Positions 52,988-60,642 of a stretch of DNA of 64,000 nucleotides are shown here, piece by piece. The notes below the pieces were generated by a model that worked only from the letters and a program-made list of their open reading frames with translations, was not told the origin of the DNA and made no database searches. A program made the position numbers and the translations under genes. Location of the stretch: the NCBI GenBank assembly GCA_963790875.1, contig CAWBQT010000003.1, forward strand, positions 1,302,001-1,366,000, read 5' to 3'. How positions within the stretch are numbered: the stretch's first letter is position 1; each line of letters opens with the position of its first letter. This DNA is from AP-15 sp963790875 (GTDB lineage: Bacteria > Pseudomonadota > Alphaproteobacteria > ATCC43930 > CGMCC-115725).

Positions 52988-53033
52988 GAACGCCTGAAGG
53001 AATTCAGGTCCAGATGGAAATTGGCAAATCTGC

Positions 53034-53300
53034 CAATCGTCTTCCCGGCGGAAGCCGGGACCCATCTGTCGACCTCTCAGAATTTTCAAATAGTGGCACC
53101 ACCTTAGAAAGTCTCATCAACTCGTGCCGTGGACGCATGGACCCCGGCTTTCGAGGCTGTAATCCAATTGGCTTCTCCCCTCCAAAACCCCTTTTCCGTC
53201 TTTCCCGCGAAAGCGGGAATCCAGGGATTTCAGTCGCTTGCCCTGGGCCCCCGCTTGCGCGAGGGCAACGCATTTGGGTGGGTACGCGATTGGATTACAG
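53034..53300. repeat. Cluster of degenerate inverted repeats
   Basis: Several GC-rich arms: CTTCCCGGCGGAAGCCGGGA, ATGGACCCCGGCTTTCGAGG, and TTTCCCGCGAAAGCGGGAAT with TCCAGGGATTTCAG. They are of the same type as 7213-7341. The block ends where coding similarity to enoyl-CoA hydratase begins and seems to have replaced that gene's 5' end. Confidence 0.65.
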
Positions 53301-53320
53301 CCTCTTGCGCCGGGGAGACG

Positions 53321-54042
53321 AGTGAAGAATTGGGAGCGCTGATAACCGACCTCGAGGCGGACCCGTCCGTGAAGGTCGTCGTGTTCCAATCGGCGAATCC
53401 CGATTTTTCATCGCCCATCTCGACGTATCCAAGGCAGCTGAACGGCCAGAGGTGCTGGGCCTTTGGCGCGACTTTGTGCTGCGCCTCTCGTCCACGCCAG
53501 TCGTGAGCATCGCCAAGATTCGCGGCCGCACGCGCGGCATCGGTAACGAGTTCGTGCTGGCCTGCGACATGCGCTTCGCCAGCCGGCAAAGCGCCCTATT
53601 CGGCAACCCCGAGATTGGCGTCGGACTGGTCCCGGGCGGCGGAGCGCTGGAATGGCTCCCGCGCCTGGTCGGCCGCTCGCGCGCACTTGAGATCGTCCTC
53701 AGCGGCGACGATTTCGATGCTGATATCGCCGAGCGCTATGGCTGGGTGAACCGCACGCTGGACGATGACGACCTCGACTCGTTTGTCGATGCGCTCCTCC
53801 GGCGTCTGGCCTCGTTCGACCGTGAAGCGCTGGCCGCGGCGAAGGCCCAGATCAATCGGTTCGGGACGCCGACAGCTACCGAGCTTCAGTCGAGCAACGA
53901 CATGTTCTTCTCAACCCTGGCCTGGCCCAGTGCGCAGGCGCGCCGTGCCAAGGTCCGCAGTATCGGTTACGGTGTTCCGAGCGACTTCGAATTGAACTTC
54001 GGCCGGTACCTCCCCGCGCTCGGGCGGGCGGACGAACGATGA
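53321..54042 (+). pseudogene. Enoyl-CoA hydratase/isomerase-family gene, 5'-truncated and frameshifted
   Basis: Reads ELGALITDLEADPSVKVVVF and SANPDF in one frame. A T-run near 53407 then has five T where six would restore FFIAHLDVSKAAERPEV. It continues in the next frame as VVSIAKIRGRTRGIGNEFVL, GNPEIGVGLVPGGGALEWLP and a normal C-terminus. RGRTRGIGNEF and the PEIGVGLVPGGG loop are crotonase features. About 30 N-terminal residues are missing, replaced by repeats. A translated remnant from 53452 (196 residues) remains open. Confidence 0.8.
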
Positions 54043-54382
54043 CACGGATACGCGGCCCGAGTGATCGTCGCCCTGAATCGGCGACCGCGCGTGGCTTTGG
54101 GCGCCGCGATCCGGGCGTAACAAAGACTTCGACAAATAGGGAATCCGCGATGGAGTTCTACGTCGACTTCAAGCTTGAGGTCGTGGTCGCGCCGATTTCC
54201 GGCAATTCGCGTAACCCTTGTCCGACTGCCGCATCGCCTCATGGCAGACCTGCCACAGGTCGCGGGCTGCCTGGAATAGGTCTGTTCGGTGTGATCGGGG
54301 GAAGTCTTGGCCTTGACGGATACTTGACCGGTCAAGCGCTCGGACAGTCCAACGTTTCGGTCACCGATCGGAGGCAGACCGT
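54043..54382. other. Intergenic with a possible glyoxalase-family 5' fragment
   Basis: About 340 bases. Near 54150 a short frame reads MEFYVDFKLEVVVAPIS, similar to the first strand of VOC/glyoxalase proteins, then degenerates. Otherwise nothing recognised. Confidence 0.35.
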
Positions 54383-55147
54383 TTAGTGTGACGGAATACC
54401 GGCAGTTGAACCGCCATCAACCGGCAGAGCCACACCGGTGATGAAACTGGCATCGTCAGACAGGAGGAAGGCAATCGCCGCGGCGATCTCTTCGGGCTGG
54501 CCTTCGCGACCAATCGGATGAGCCGCGCGTATCCGCTCCACATTTTTCGGGTCCTGGAACATGGCCGCGGTCATCGGCGTGCGGATCATCCCTGGCACGA
54601 CGGCGTTGACGCGGACGCCGAGCGGTCCGAGTTCCAATGCCATCGTTTGGGTAATCCCGACGACCCCATACTTCGACGCGGCATACGGGAGGCGGTTGGG
54701 CACGCCCCTGACCCCGGCCGCCGAGCTGAGGTTCACGATTGCCGCAGGCGTTTTCGCTTCGGTTACGGCACGGGCAAAAGCCTGGCACAGGTTGAACGTG
54801 CCTTCGAGGTTGACCGCCAGGACCTTCCGCCAAACCTCCGGATCGGTATCCAGAACGTTGCCGACTCCTCGAATGCCGGCGCTGTTGACCAGGCCATAGA
54901 GTTTTCCGAACCGTCGAACCGCTCCGGACACGAACGCGGCCACCTGATCCCGGTCCGCCACGTCGACGCCGACGCCAAAGATCCTTTCGCTGTTCCCGAA
55001 TTCGGACACGACCTTATCGACCTCTTCTGTCCGCACGTCGGCGGCGGCGATCGACGCGCCTTCGGCGAATAACCGCCGAACGCAGGCCGCGCCGATGCCG
55101 CTGCCGGCGCCGGTTACCAAGATGGTCTTGTCTTCGAAGCGTTTCAT
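54383..55147 (-). CDS. Short-chain dehydrogenase/reductase
   Basis: 254 residues, classical SDR. Cofactor loop TILVTGAGSGIGAACVRR (about residue 10), an NSAGI motif, catalytic Ser in VNLSSAAG and YAASKYG (Tyr/Lys), then PGMIRTPMTAAMF. The late segment GREGQPEEIAAAIAFLLSDD is normal. An Asp at the end of strand 2 (AAADVR) favours NAD(H). Last gene of a leftward run with the tautomerase, GST, cupin and DUF2255 genes. Confidence 0.9.
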   Translation of the reverse strand: MKRFEDKTILVTGAGSGIGAACVRRLFAEGASIAAADVRTEEVDKVVSEFGNSERIFGVGVDVADRDQVAAFVSGAVRRFGKLYGLVNSAGIRGVGNVLDTDPEVWRKVLAVNLEGTFNLCQAFARAVTEAKTPAAIVNLSSAAGVRGVPNRLPYAASKYGVVGITQTMALELGPLGVRVNAVVPGMIRTPMTAAMFQDPKNVERIRAAHPIGREGQPEEIAAAIAFLLSDDASFITGVALPVDGGSTAGIPSH

Positions 55148-55246
55148 TCAAATACCCCTTACGTTAGGTTCCCTCGGGACAGCCTTGTACACCTTGACTT
55201 TTGAAATGTGAGGTTTTCGTCGACGCTGATTATCTAATCCAGAAGT

Positions 55247-55480
55247 TTATTCAGGAACCTTGTATCCTGGTTTTTTGTATATCTTCCCGCGACCGTTGAT
55301 AATGTCCGGTTTATAGACCTTATCGGCCCAATCCCCTGGTTCGACTTCTTCGATGACGACCGAGACCGCGTCGTCCCCGACCCTTGCAATAGCCATCACG
55401 TCCTTGACTATTGCTTGCGCAAGCCGACTCTTCTGTTCTTCCGAGCGTCCGGGGTAAAATTTGATAATAACATGAGGCAT
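55247..55480 (-). CDS. 4-oxalocrotonate tautomerase-family protein, PptA-like
   Basis: 77 residues. After Met removal the N-terminal Pro (MPHVIIKFYPGRSEEQKSRL) is the general base for keto-enol tautomerisation. The length and the KKPGY ending match PptA/YdcE rather than the 62-residue XylH type. GGAGGAGAGAACA precedes the ATG. Likely acts within the neighbouring detoxification or ring-degradation set. Confidence 0.85.
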   Translation of the reverse strand: MPHVIIKFYPGRSEEQKSRLAQAIVKDVMAIARVGDDAVSVVIEEVEPGDWADKVYKPDIINGRGKIYKKPGYKVPE

Positions 55481-55557
55481 TGTTCTCTCCTCCAATTCTG
55501 CAATGCGGGGGAAACCCGCACCGCCGAGCGTGCGAGGCGGGGGCCATGGTGCTTTTG

Positions 55558-56193
55558 TCAACCCTGGAGCAGCCGGCTCTGCTCGCGCTCAAGCACCCTT
55601 CGCACCGCCGGGCGCTGCAACATGCGGTCCTTGAAGGCGGTGTAGTCCTTGAGCTGATCGAGCGGCAGGCGGTGCAGCTTACCCCAGCCATAGATGACGA
55701 GCGTGTAGGGGTCGGCGGCGGAATACCGCGATCCCAGCACCCAGTCTTTGCCGACGAGGAGCTGGTCGAGTTCCTGCACCAGTTCCCAGGCATTCTCGCG
55801 GCCGGTGGCCTTCAGGTTTTCGTGCGCCGCATCGTCGGTCGCGAAGCGGTCTGGACGGACGATATGGGTGAAGGCCGGGTGCACCGTGTTCGACAGATAC
55901 GCCATATGCGACAGGCAGCGCGCCATGCCAATCGGCTCCTCCGGCAGCAAATTGGCATGTGGGAAGGCGCGCGCGATGTAGGTCAGGATCGCGACATTTT
56001 CGGTCAATACGCCCTCGTCGGTGCGCAGCGCCGGCACCTTGCCGCGCGGGTTCACGTTCTTCAGATATTCGGGGGCCTTCTGCTTGCATCCCCGGATCGA
56101 CACGAGCTGCGTGCCATAGGGCGCGCCGGTTTCTTCGAGCGCTATATGCGGGGCCATCGAGCACGCCCCCGGAGAGTAGTAGAGCGTCAGCAT
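55558..56193 (-). CDS. Glutathione S-transferase, beta class-like
   Basis: 211 residues. Begins MLTLYYSPGACSMAPHIALE, the beta-class N-terminus with the catalytic Cys at 11. The cis-Pro and glutathione site are NPRGKVPALRTDEGVLTENV (VP and T/E-N). A helical C-terminal domain follows. Conjugates glutathione to electrophiles or removes halides in the cytoplasm. Confidence 0.92.
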   Translation of the reverse strand: MLTLYYSPGACSMAPHIALEETGAPYGTQLVSIRGCKQKAPEYLKNVNPRGKVPALRTDEGVLTENVAILTYIARAFPHANLLPEEPIGMARCLSHMAYLSNTVHPAFTHIVRPDRFATDDAAHENLKATGRENAWELVQELDQLLVGKDWVLGSRYSAADPYTLVIYGWGKLHRLPLDQLKDYTAFKDRMLQRPAVRRVLEREQSRLLQG

Positions 56194-56217
56194 AGAGCCG
56201 CCTCTCCTGCAGTTTCG

Positions 56218-56613
56218 TCACGCTTGGTATTGTTCATCGCTGACCTGTTCCATCCACCCGACAACCTTGCCGTCGAGCTTTTCCTGGATGGCGATGTGGG
56301 TCATCGCAGTGGTAGGCGCGGCGCCGTGCCAATGCTTCACTCCCGGCGGGATCCAAACCACGTCGCCGGGACGGATTTCCTCGACCGGTCCGCCCTCGCG
56401 CTGGACCCTGCCACAACCGGCGGTGACGATCAGGGTCTGACCGAGCGGGTGGGCGTGCCATGCCGTGCGCGCGCCCGGCTCGAACGTGACGCTACCGCCG
56501 CTGGCGCGGGCCGGCTCGGGCGGGCCGAACAGCGGATCGACACGCACCGTGCCAGTGAAATAATCCGCAGATCCCTTGGTGGAAGGCTGTGAGCCACTTC
56601 GCTTGATTTCCAT
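56218..56613 (-). CDS. Cupin-domain protein
   Basis: A 131-residue single-domain cupin. Motif 1 AWHAHPLGQTLIVTAGCG and motif 2 RPGDVVWIPPGVKHWHGAA provide the metal-binding His set and a Gln/Glu. Similar proteins accompany carboxymuconolactone-type and quercetinase-like genes. Starts 24 bases before the GST gene on the same strand. Reaction unknown. Confidence 0.85.
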   Translation of the reverse strand: MEIKRSGSQPSTKGSADYFTGTVRVDPLFGPPEPARASGGSVTFEPGARTAWHAHPLGQTLIVTAGCGRVQREGGPVEEIRPGDVVWIPPGVKHWHGAAPTTAMTHIAIQEKLDGKVVGWMEQVSDEQYQA

Positions 56614-56639
56614 CTCTGCTCTTCCTTTTTATCTACCGG

Positions 56640-57002
56640 TCAGCGCGGTTCGAGCCGCAGCGTGGTCGGCAAGGTTTCGGAGCGCACCATCTCCTGGGCA
56701 TGGGTGCTGCGCTGATACTTCCTCAGGAATTCACCGCTGGCCCGGGTGACTGCAGCTTGGTCGCTTGCCGGAAATGCCTGCACCGCCAGCCGATGACCGG
56801 CAAACTCCAGCGTAGCGGGGCCGCCGGCCGCGAGATCCCGGTACCAGCGCCCCTTGGCGCCGCGCCAGGAACGCACGAAGACCTCGTCATCGGCCACCAC
56901 GACCCAGATCACCACGGCGCCCTTAGGGTGCTTTTCCGTCCGGATCGCGACCTCCTGCATATCGCGCAATTCGCGCAGGGTGTTCGCATCGAAATTCGTC
57001 AC
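56640..57002 (-). CDS. DUF2255-family protein
   Basis: 120 residues. FDANTLRELRDMQEVAIRTE and VVVADDEVFVRSWRGAKGRW YRDL fit DUF2255, a small split-barrel group related to FMN/F420-binding nitroreductases. First gene of the leftward run, immediately divergent from the LysR gene, so probably its main target. Confidence 0.8.
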   Translation of the reverse strand: MTNFDANTLRELRDMQEVAIRTEKHPKGAVVIWVVVADDEVFVRSWRGAKGRWYRDLAAGGPATLEFAGHRLAVQAFPASDQAAVTRASGEFLRKYQRSTHAQEMVRSETLPTTLRLEPR

Positions 57003-57096
57003 GGCCTGACCTCCCGTAGCGTCGCAGGCCCACCGAGCTGCGACTGTCGCATGCCCAACATTTAGAGCCCTCCGCTCTCTTGATTAGGCCTTATAA

Positions 57097-57126
57097 TTGA
57101 CATGCACTTATGAGTGGGAGTCATAA
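57097..57126 (+). promoter_or_regulatory. LysR promoter with overlapping palindrome
   Basis: TTGACA (57097-57102) serves as -35 and TCATAA (57121-57126) as a possible -10, 18 bases apart. The palindrome TTATGA-N7-TCATAA (57108-57126) overlaps it and holds a T-N11-A LysR box, suited to autorepression and control of the divergent DUF2255 operon. Confidence 0.55.
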
Positions 57127-57141
57127 ATGCGGCGCGGAGCT

Positions 57142-58077
57142 ATGGATGACCTGATGGCCTTCTTGGCTGTTGCGCAGGAGCGCAGCTTCACGCGGGCCGC
57201 AGCGAAGCTCGGCGTGTCTCAGTCAGCGCTAAGCCACGCAATCCGCGGCATCGAGGAACGGCTCGGCGTGCGGCTCCTGACCCGTACTACCCGCAGCGTC
57301 TCGCCGACGGAAGCGGGTGAGCGCCTGCTGCAGACCGCGGGCCCGCGGTTGGAGGAGATCGAGGCCGAACTTGACGCTTTGAGCGAACTTCGAGACAAGC
57401 CCGCCGGCACTATTCGTATCACGACCACCGACTACGCGACCGACACCCTCCTTTGGCCGAAACTGACGAAATTCCTGCGACAGTATCAGGACATCAAAGT
57501 CGAGATCATCATCGACTATGGCCTAACCGATATCGTAGCCGAGCGCTTTGACGCCGGCGTGCGCAGCGGCGAACAGGTGGCGAAGGACATGATCGCCGTG
57601 CGTATTGGACCGGACCTGCGCATGGCAGTTGTTGGGTCTTCGTCGTATTTAGCAGCGCGGCCAGAACCGAAGCGACCGCAAGACCTGATCGGTCACAACT
57701 GTATCAATTTGCGGCTGCCGACACGTGGTGGCTTGTATGTCTGGGAATTCGAAAAAGACGGCCACGAGCTGAAGGTGCATGTCGAAGGTCAGTTGGTCTT
57801 CAACGGCACATTCCAGATGGTCAACGCGGCGCTGGACGGCTTCGGCTTGGCCTATGTGCCGGAGGACGTTGCGCAACCGCATCTCGCCAACGGTCGTCTC
57901 AGGCGGGTGCTTGAGGATTGGTGCCCTCCGTATTCGGGCTATCACCTCTACTACCCGAGCCGACGCCAGCCGACGCCAGCCTTTTCCCTGCTGGTAGACG
58001 CTCTTCGCTACCGAGAGCCTCGCTCGCTTGGAACGGGAGACTCCGCAAAAATGCAACAACAAGGGAACGCCCGATGA
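57142..58077 (+). CDS. LysR-family transcriptional regulator
   Basis: 311 residues. The HTH reads MDDLMAFLAVAQERSFTRAA and KLGVSQSALSHAIRGIEERL. The effector domain has LRDKPAGTIRITTTDYATDT and the FDAGVRSGEQVAKDMIAVRI block, typical of the group that controls oxidoreductase and aromatic-compound genes. ATG 57142 gives the standard N-terminus; the ATG at 57127 abuts the palindrome and adds five residues. Divergent from the DUF2255-cupin-GST-tautomerase-SDR run. Confidence 0.9.
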   Translation: MDDLMAFLAVAQERSFTRAAAKLGVSQSALSHAIRGIEERLGVRLLTRTTRSVSPTEAGERLLQTAGPRLEEIEAELDALSELRDKPAGTIRITTTDYATDTLLWPKLTKFLRQYQDIKVEIIIDYGLTDIVAERFDAGVRSGEQVAKDMIAVRIGPDLRMAVVGSSSYLAARPEPKRPQDLIGHNCINLRLPTRGGLYVWEFEKDGHELKVHVEGQLVFNGTFQMVNAALDGFGLAYVPEDVAQPHLANGRLRRVLEDWCPPYSGYHLYYPSRRQPTPAFSLLVDALRYREPRSLGTGDSAKMQQQGNAR

Positions 58078-58220
58078 CGGTTCAGTCAGGCGACCTTCGC
58101 CAGGACGCACAGGAACGGGCGAGACGCGCCGACAACGGTCATCCGATGGAGCGCAGCGTGAACCGCGGCTCTATCGGACAGCGGTCGTTCGTATCCTGCC
58201 ACGCGGGGTCATCCTTACGG

Positions 58221-59300
58221 CTAGGTGGCCCGCGCGTCTCCTACTGCTAGCGTGGCGCGTGCTACCAGTTCGTGAGCTCGCGGCGTCTGGCGGACCTCGA
58301 GATTCCGCTGCGCGAGCGGCAGCGCCCGAAAAGGGTCGGCGCCTGCCTCAAGCCAGAATTCCGCGGCATGGTCGGCGAAAGCCTCCGGGTGGCGCGCGAT
58401 CAATTCGTCGTATCGTGCCGCCGCCTTGGCGCGCCACTCGCGGGCCTCGTCCAATCGGTTAATCTCGCTAAGAATGCGGGCGAGCGATGCCGCATAATCG
58501 GGATCGTCAGACGAAATCGTCAGCGGACGCAACATGGCGAGCGCGGTCTCGGTCTCGCCAAGAACAGCCTCGACTTCGGCCAGGTGACCCTGGGCGGGAG
58601 CGTAAGCCGGCAGACGGCAATGCGCGGCGCCGATCCAGGTGCGGGCGCAATGAAGATCACCCCGCGCTAGCCACATGAGGCCGCGCTGAAAGTCGAGCAT
58701 CGCCAATGGAAATGGCGAAACCCCGCGGTAGCGCTCCCGGCCCTCTTCGAAGAAGCCCTCCGCGGCGCCGATCTCCCCGCGCTCAGCGTGAAGCATAGCC
58801 AAGGCCCCAAGGGAATTGAAATCGGCGCGACGCTCCACGGCCTCGCAGCAGATCGTGAGTGCAGGGTCATATTGTCCGGTCGCCTGGAAGATGGCAGCGC
58901 GCTCGGCGCTCACAACCGCGGATTCCGCCCCGAGCCGCTGCGCCTCATCGAGATCGCTCAGCGCACCCGTGAAGTTATGAAATCTGGCCCGCGCCTGTGC
59001 GCGGGCGAGGAAGGCTTTGCCCTCATCCGCGGCATCGCGCGTGAGCTTCTCCGCCATCTCTTCGGAAAGCTCGTAGTCAGCGATGCGCCCCAGGACCTGA
59101 CCCCGTAAGGCGACAAGCTCAATGAGCTCAGCGTGGCCGCTGACAGCCAACCGGTCCGCCGCGGCCCGCCGCTCCAAGCCATCGATTTGCGCTTGCAGGT
59201 TCAACATTGCAAGGACGCCCACCGTCGTGACGAACTCGTCGCCCGTGGGCTTACCCGCTGATGTCTTTGTGGCTCCGCATCGCATAATCACCGACGTCAT
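58221..59300 (-). CDS. Tetratricopeptide-repeat protein
   Basis: 359 residues, almost entirely helical pairs with TPR spacing (ARARFHNFTGALSDLDEAQR, FQATGQYDPALTICCEAVER, AMLHAERGEIGAAEGFFEEG, ARILSEINRLDEAREWRAKA). The ATG overlaps the stop of the DUF4331 gene (ATGA), so they are co-translated. Likely a partner scaffold for the DUF4331 protein. Confidence 0.82.
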   Translation of the reverse strand: MTSVIMRCGATKTSAGKPTGDEFVTTVGVLAMLNLQAQIDGLERRAAADRLAVSGHAELIELVALRGQVLGRIADYELSEEMAEKLTRDAADEGKAFLARAQARARFHNFTGALSDLDEAQRLGAESAVVSAERAAIFQATGQYDPALTICCEAVERRADFNSLGALAMLHAERGEIGAAEGFFEEGRERYRGVSPFPLAMLDFQRGLMWLARGDLHCARTWIGAAHCRLPAYAPAQGHLAEVEAVLGETETALAMLRPLTISSDDPDYAASLARILSEINRLDEAREWRAKAAARYDELIARHPEAFADHAAEFWLEAGADPFRALPLAQRNLEVRQTPRAHELVARATLAVGDARAT

Positions 59301-60448
59301 TCGGGCGCCACTCGACGTTGTGCAGGCGGCGGATTTGGCTCCGGGGGAACGAGAAAGGGGAAGGTGCGAGAGGCCGGGACAGTCGCCTGATCGACACCAA
59401 TCCTGATCGGGGGCCCGTTGCCGGCGTTGACCAGAATTGTGAAGAGGATATCCATGCTGTCGTCATTAAGCCATCGGCCGCCGCAGGTCGTATGAGCCGC
59501 GTCCTTCAAGAGCGCTCGCTCGATCTCGAAGTAACAGCCGTCCTCTGCGAACGGCTTGGAGACATCCACCACCATGAAATCCGCTAGCAGTAGCTCGGTG
59601 AGCGGGTGAGTTCCTTTTGCGCCCGGCGGCCAGTCGGTCTTTCCATCAAGGTCATCGTAGAAGGCGAAACTCGCGTCCATGCGTGCACGATACGCACCGA
59701 GATATGTCTGCCCCAGCTTGAACGCGTCTTCTTGGTTATACAAATCGCGAATCTCGAGGTCCCGGTTGACGGGATCAATATCCTTGTTGAACATGATGAT
59801 GTTCTTGATTTGCGGTCGTCCAAAGCGCTCCAGACGGACCGTGATGGAACTCGCCACGAGCGTTTCACCGACGACGGCGAACAGTGGGCCGTCACCGCCC
59901 CCGAATATCGTGGCGACGTCGATTTCGACGACTATGCCGAGACAATTCTGGCGAAAAGAGGAATTATCACCGACCTTGGCAAATGCCAGCTGCCGGGTCA
60001 GTCTTGTTTGCCGCGCCCTGCCGCCGTCAAAGAAAAATGGATCTAGACGCGCTCCGGCAAATGCGCGCAGCCCTTCAGCCTGTCCTCCCTGTTCGTTGTT
60101 CACCCGGAATGGGACCGTCTGCCCAGTCGAAGCGGTACAGGTACCTTGCTGCACGAGCTGACCTCCGCTGCCTCCCGCCTCGATGGGTGCCGCGAAGCGG
60201 CAGTTGATTGTGTACTCCTTGTCGCTGACGACAAATTTCGCTCCGGCCCCGCTCGGAGCAATGCTTACGGGGCGGATGCGGAACCGGTAGTTTACCGCGT
60301 CGGAAAAGAGCGCGGCCGGTCCGGCGGATGGAAATATGTCCAGCACCAAGATCAGACGGCCGGACCGTTCTGGACTGGGGAAGACGTACATGTCCGTGAT
60401 GTCTATGACCGGATCCGCGACGGCCCGGGGACTGGAAGCATGGTCAGA
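59297..60448 (-). CDS. DUF4331-family protein
   Basis: 383 residues. It opens MSDHASSPRAVADPVIDITD MYVFPSP, the typical DUF4331 start (S-S-H-x-A-x-x-A-D-P). It continues through NYRFRIRP and LADFMVVDVSKPF to an end rich in proline. No clear signal peptide. Function unknown; such proteins often pair with a TPR protein, as here. Confidence 0.85.
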   Translation of the reverse strand, partial: SDHASSPRAVADPVIDITDMYVFPSPERSGRLILVLDIFPSAGPAALFSDAVNYRFRIRPVSIAPSGAGAKFVVSDKEYTINCRFAAPIEAGGSGGQLVQQGTCTASTGQTVPFRVNNEQGGQAEGLRAFAGARLDPFFFDGGRARQTRLTRQLAFAKVGDNSSFRQNCLGIVVEIDVATIFGGGDGPLFAVVGETLVASSITVRLERFGRPQIKNIIMFNKDIDPVNRDLEIRDLYNQEDAFKLGQTYLGAYRARMDASFAFYDDLDGKTDWPPGAKGTHPLTELLLADFMVVDVSKPFAEDGCYFEIERALLKDAAHTTCGGRWLNDDSMDILFTILVNAGNGPPIRIGVDQATVPASRTFPFLVPPEPNPPPAQRRVAPE

Positions 60449-60642
60449 CATCTCTAGCGACCTCCGCCACGATTTGAGAATTGCTTGCAAGAGGGATCGC
60501 AAAGCCTAGGGAAGCGCGAAATCGAGCAGCCGACCGCATCGTCAAAAGGCAGCGCCGTAATGGGAGGATACCCCAACAGCCTCTACCGGCAAGCGGTCAG
60601 TTCGTGGATGTCCTTTAAATACAATGCCGATGGATCCCTAGA

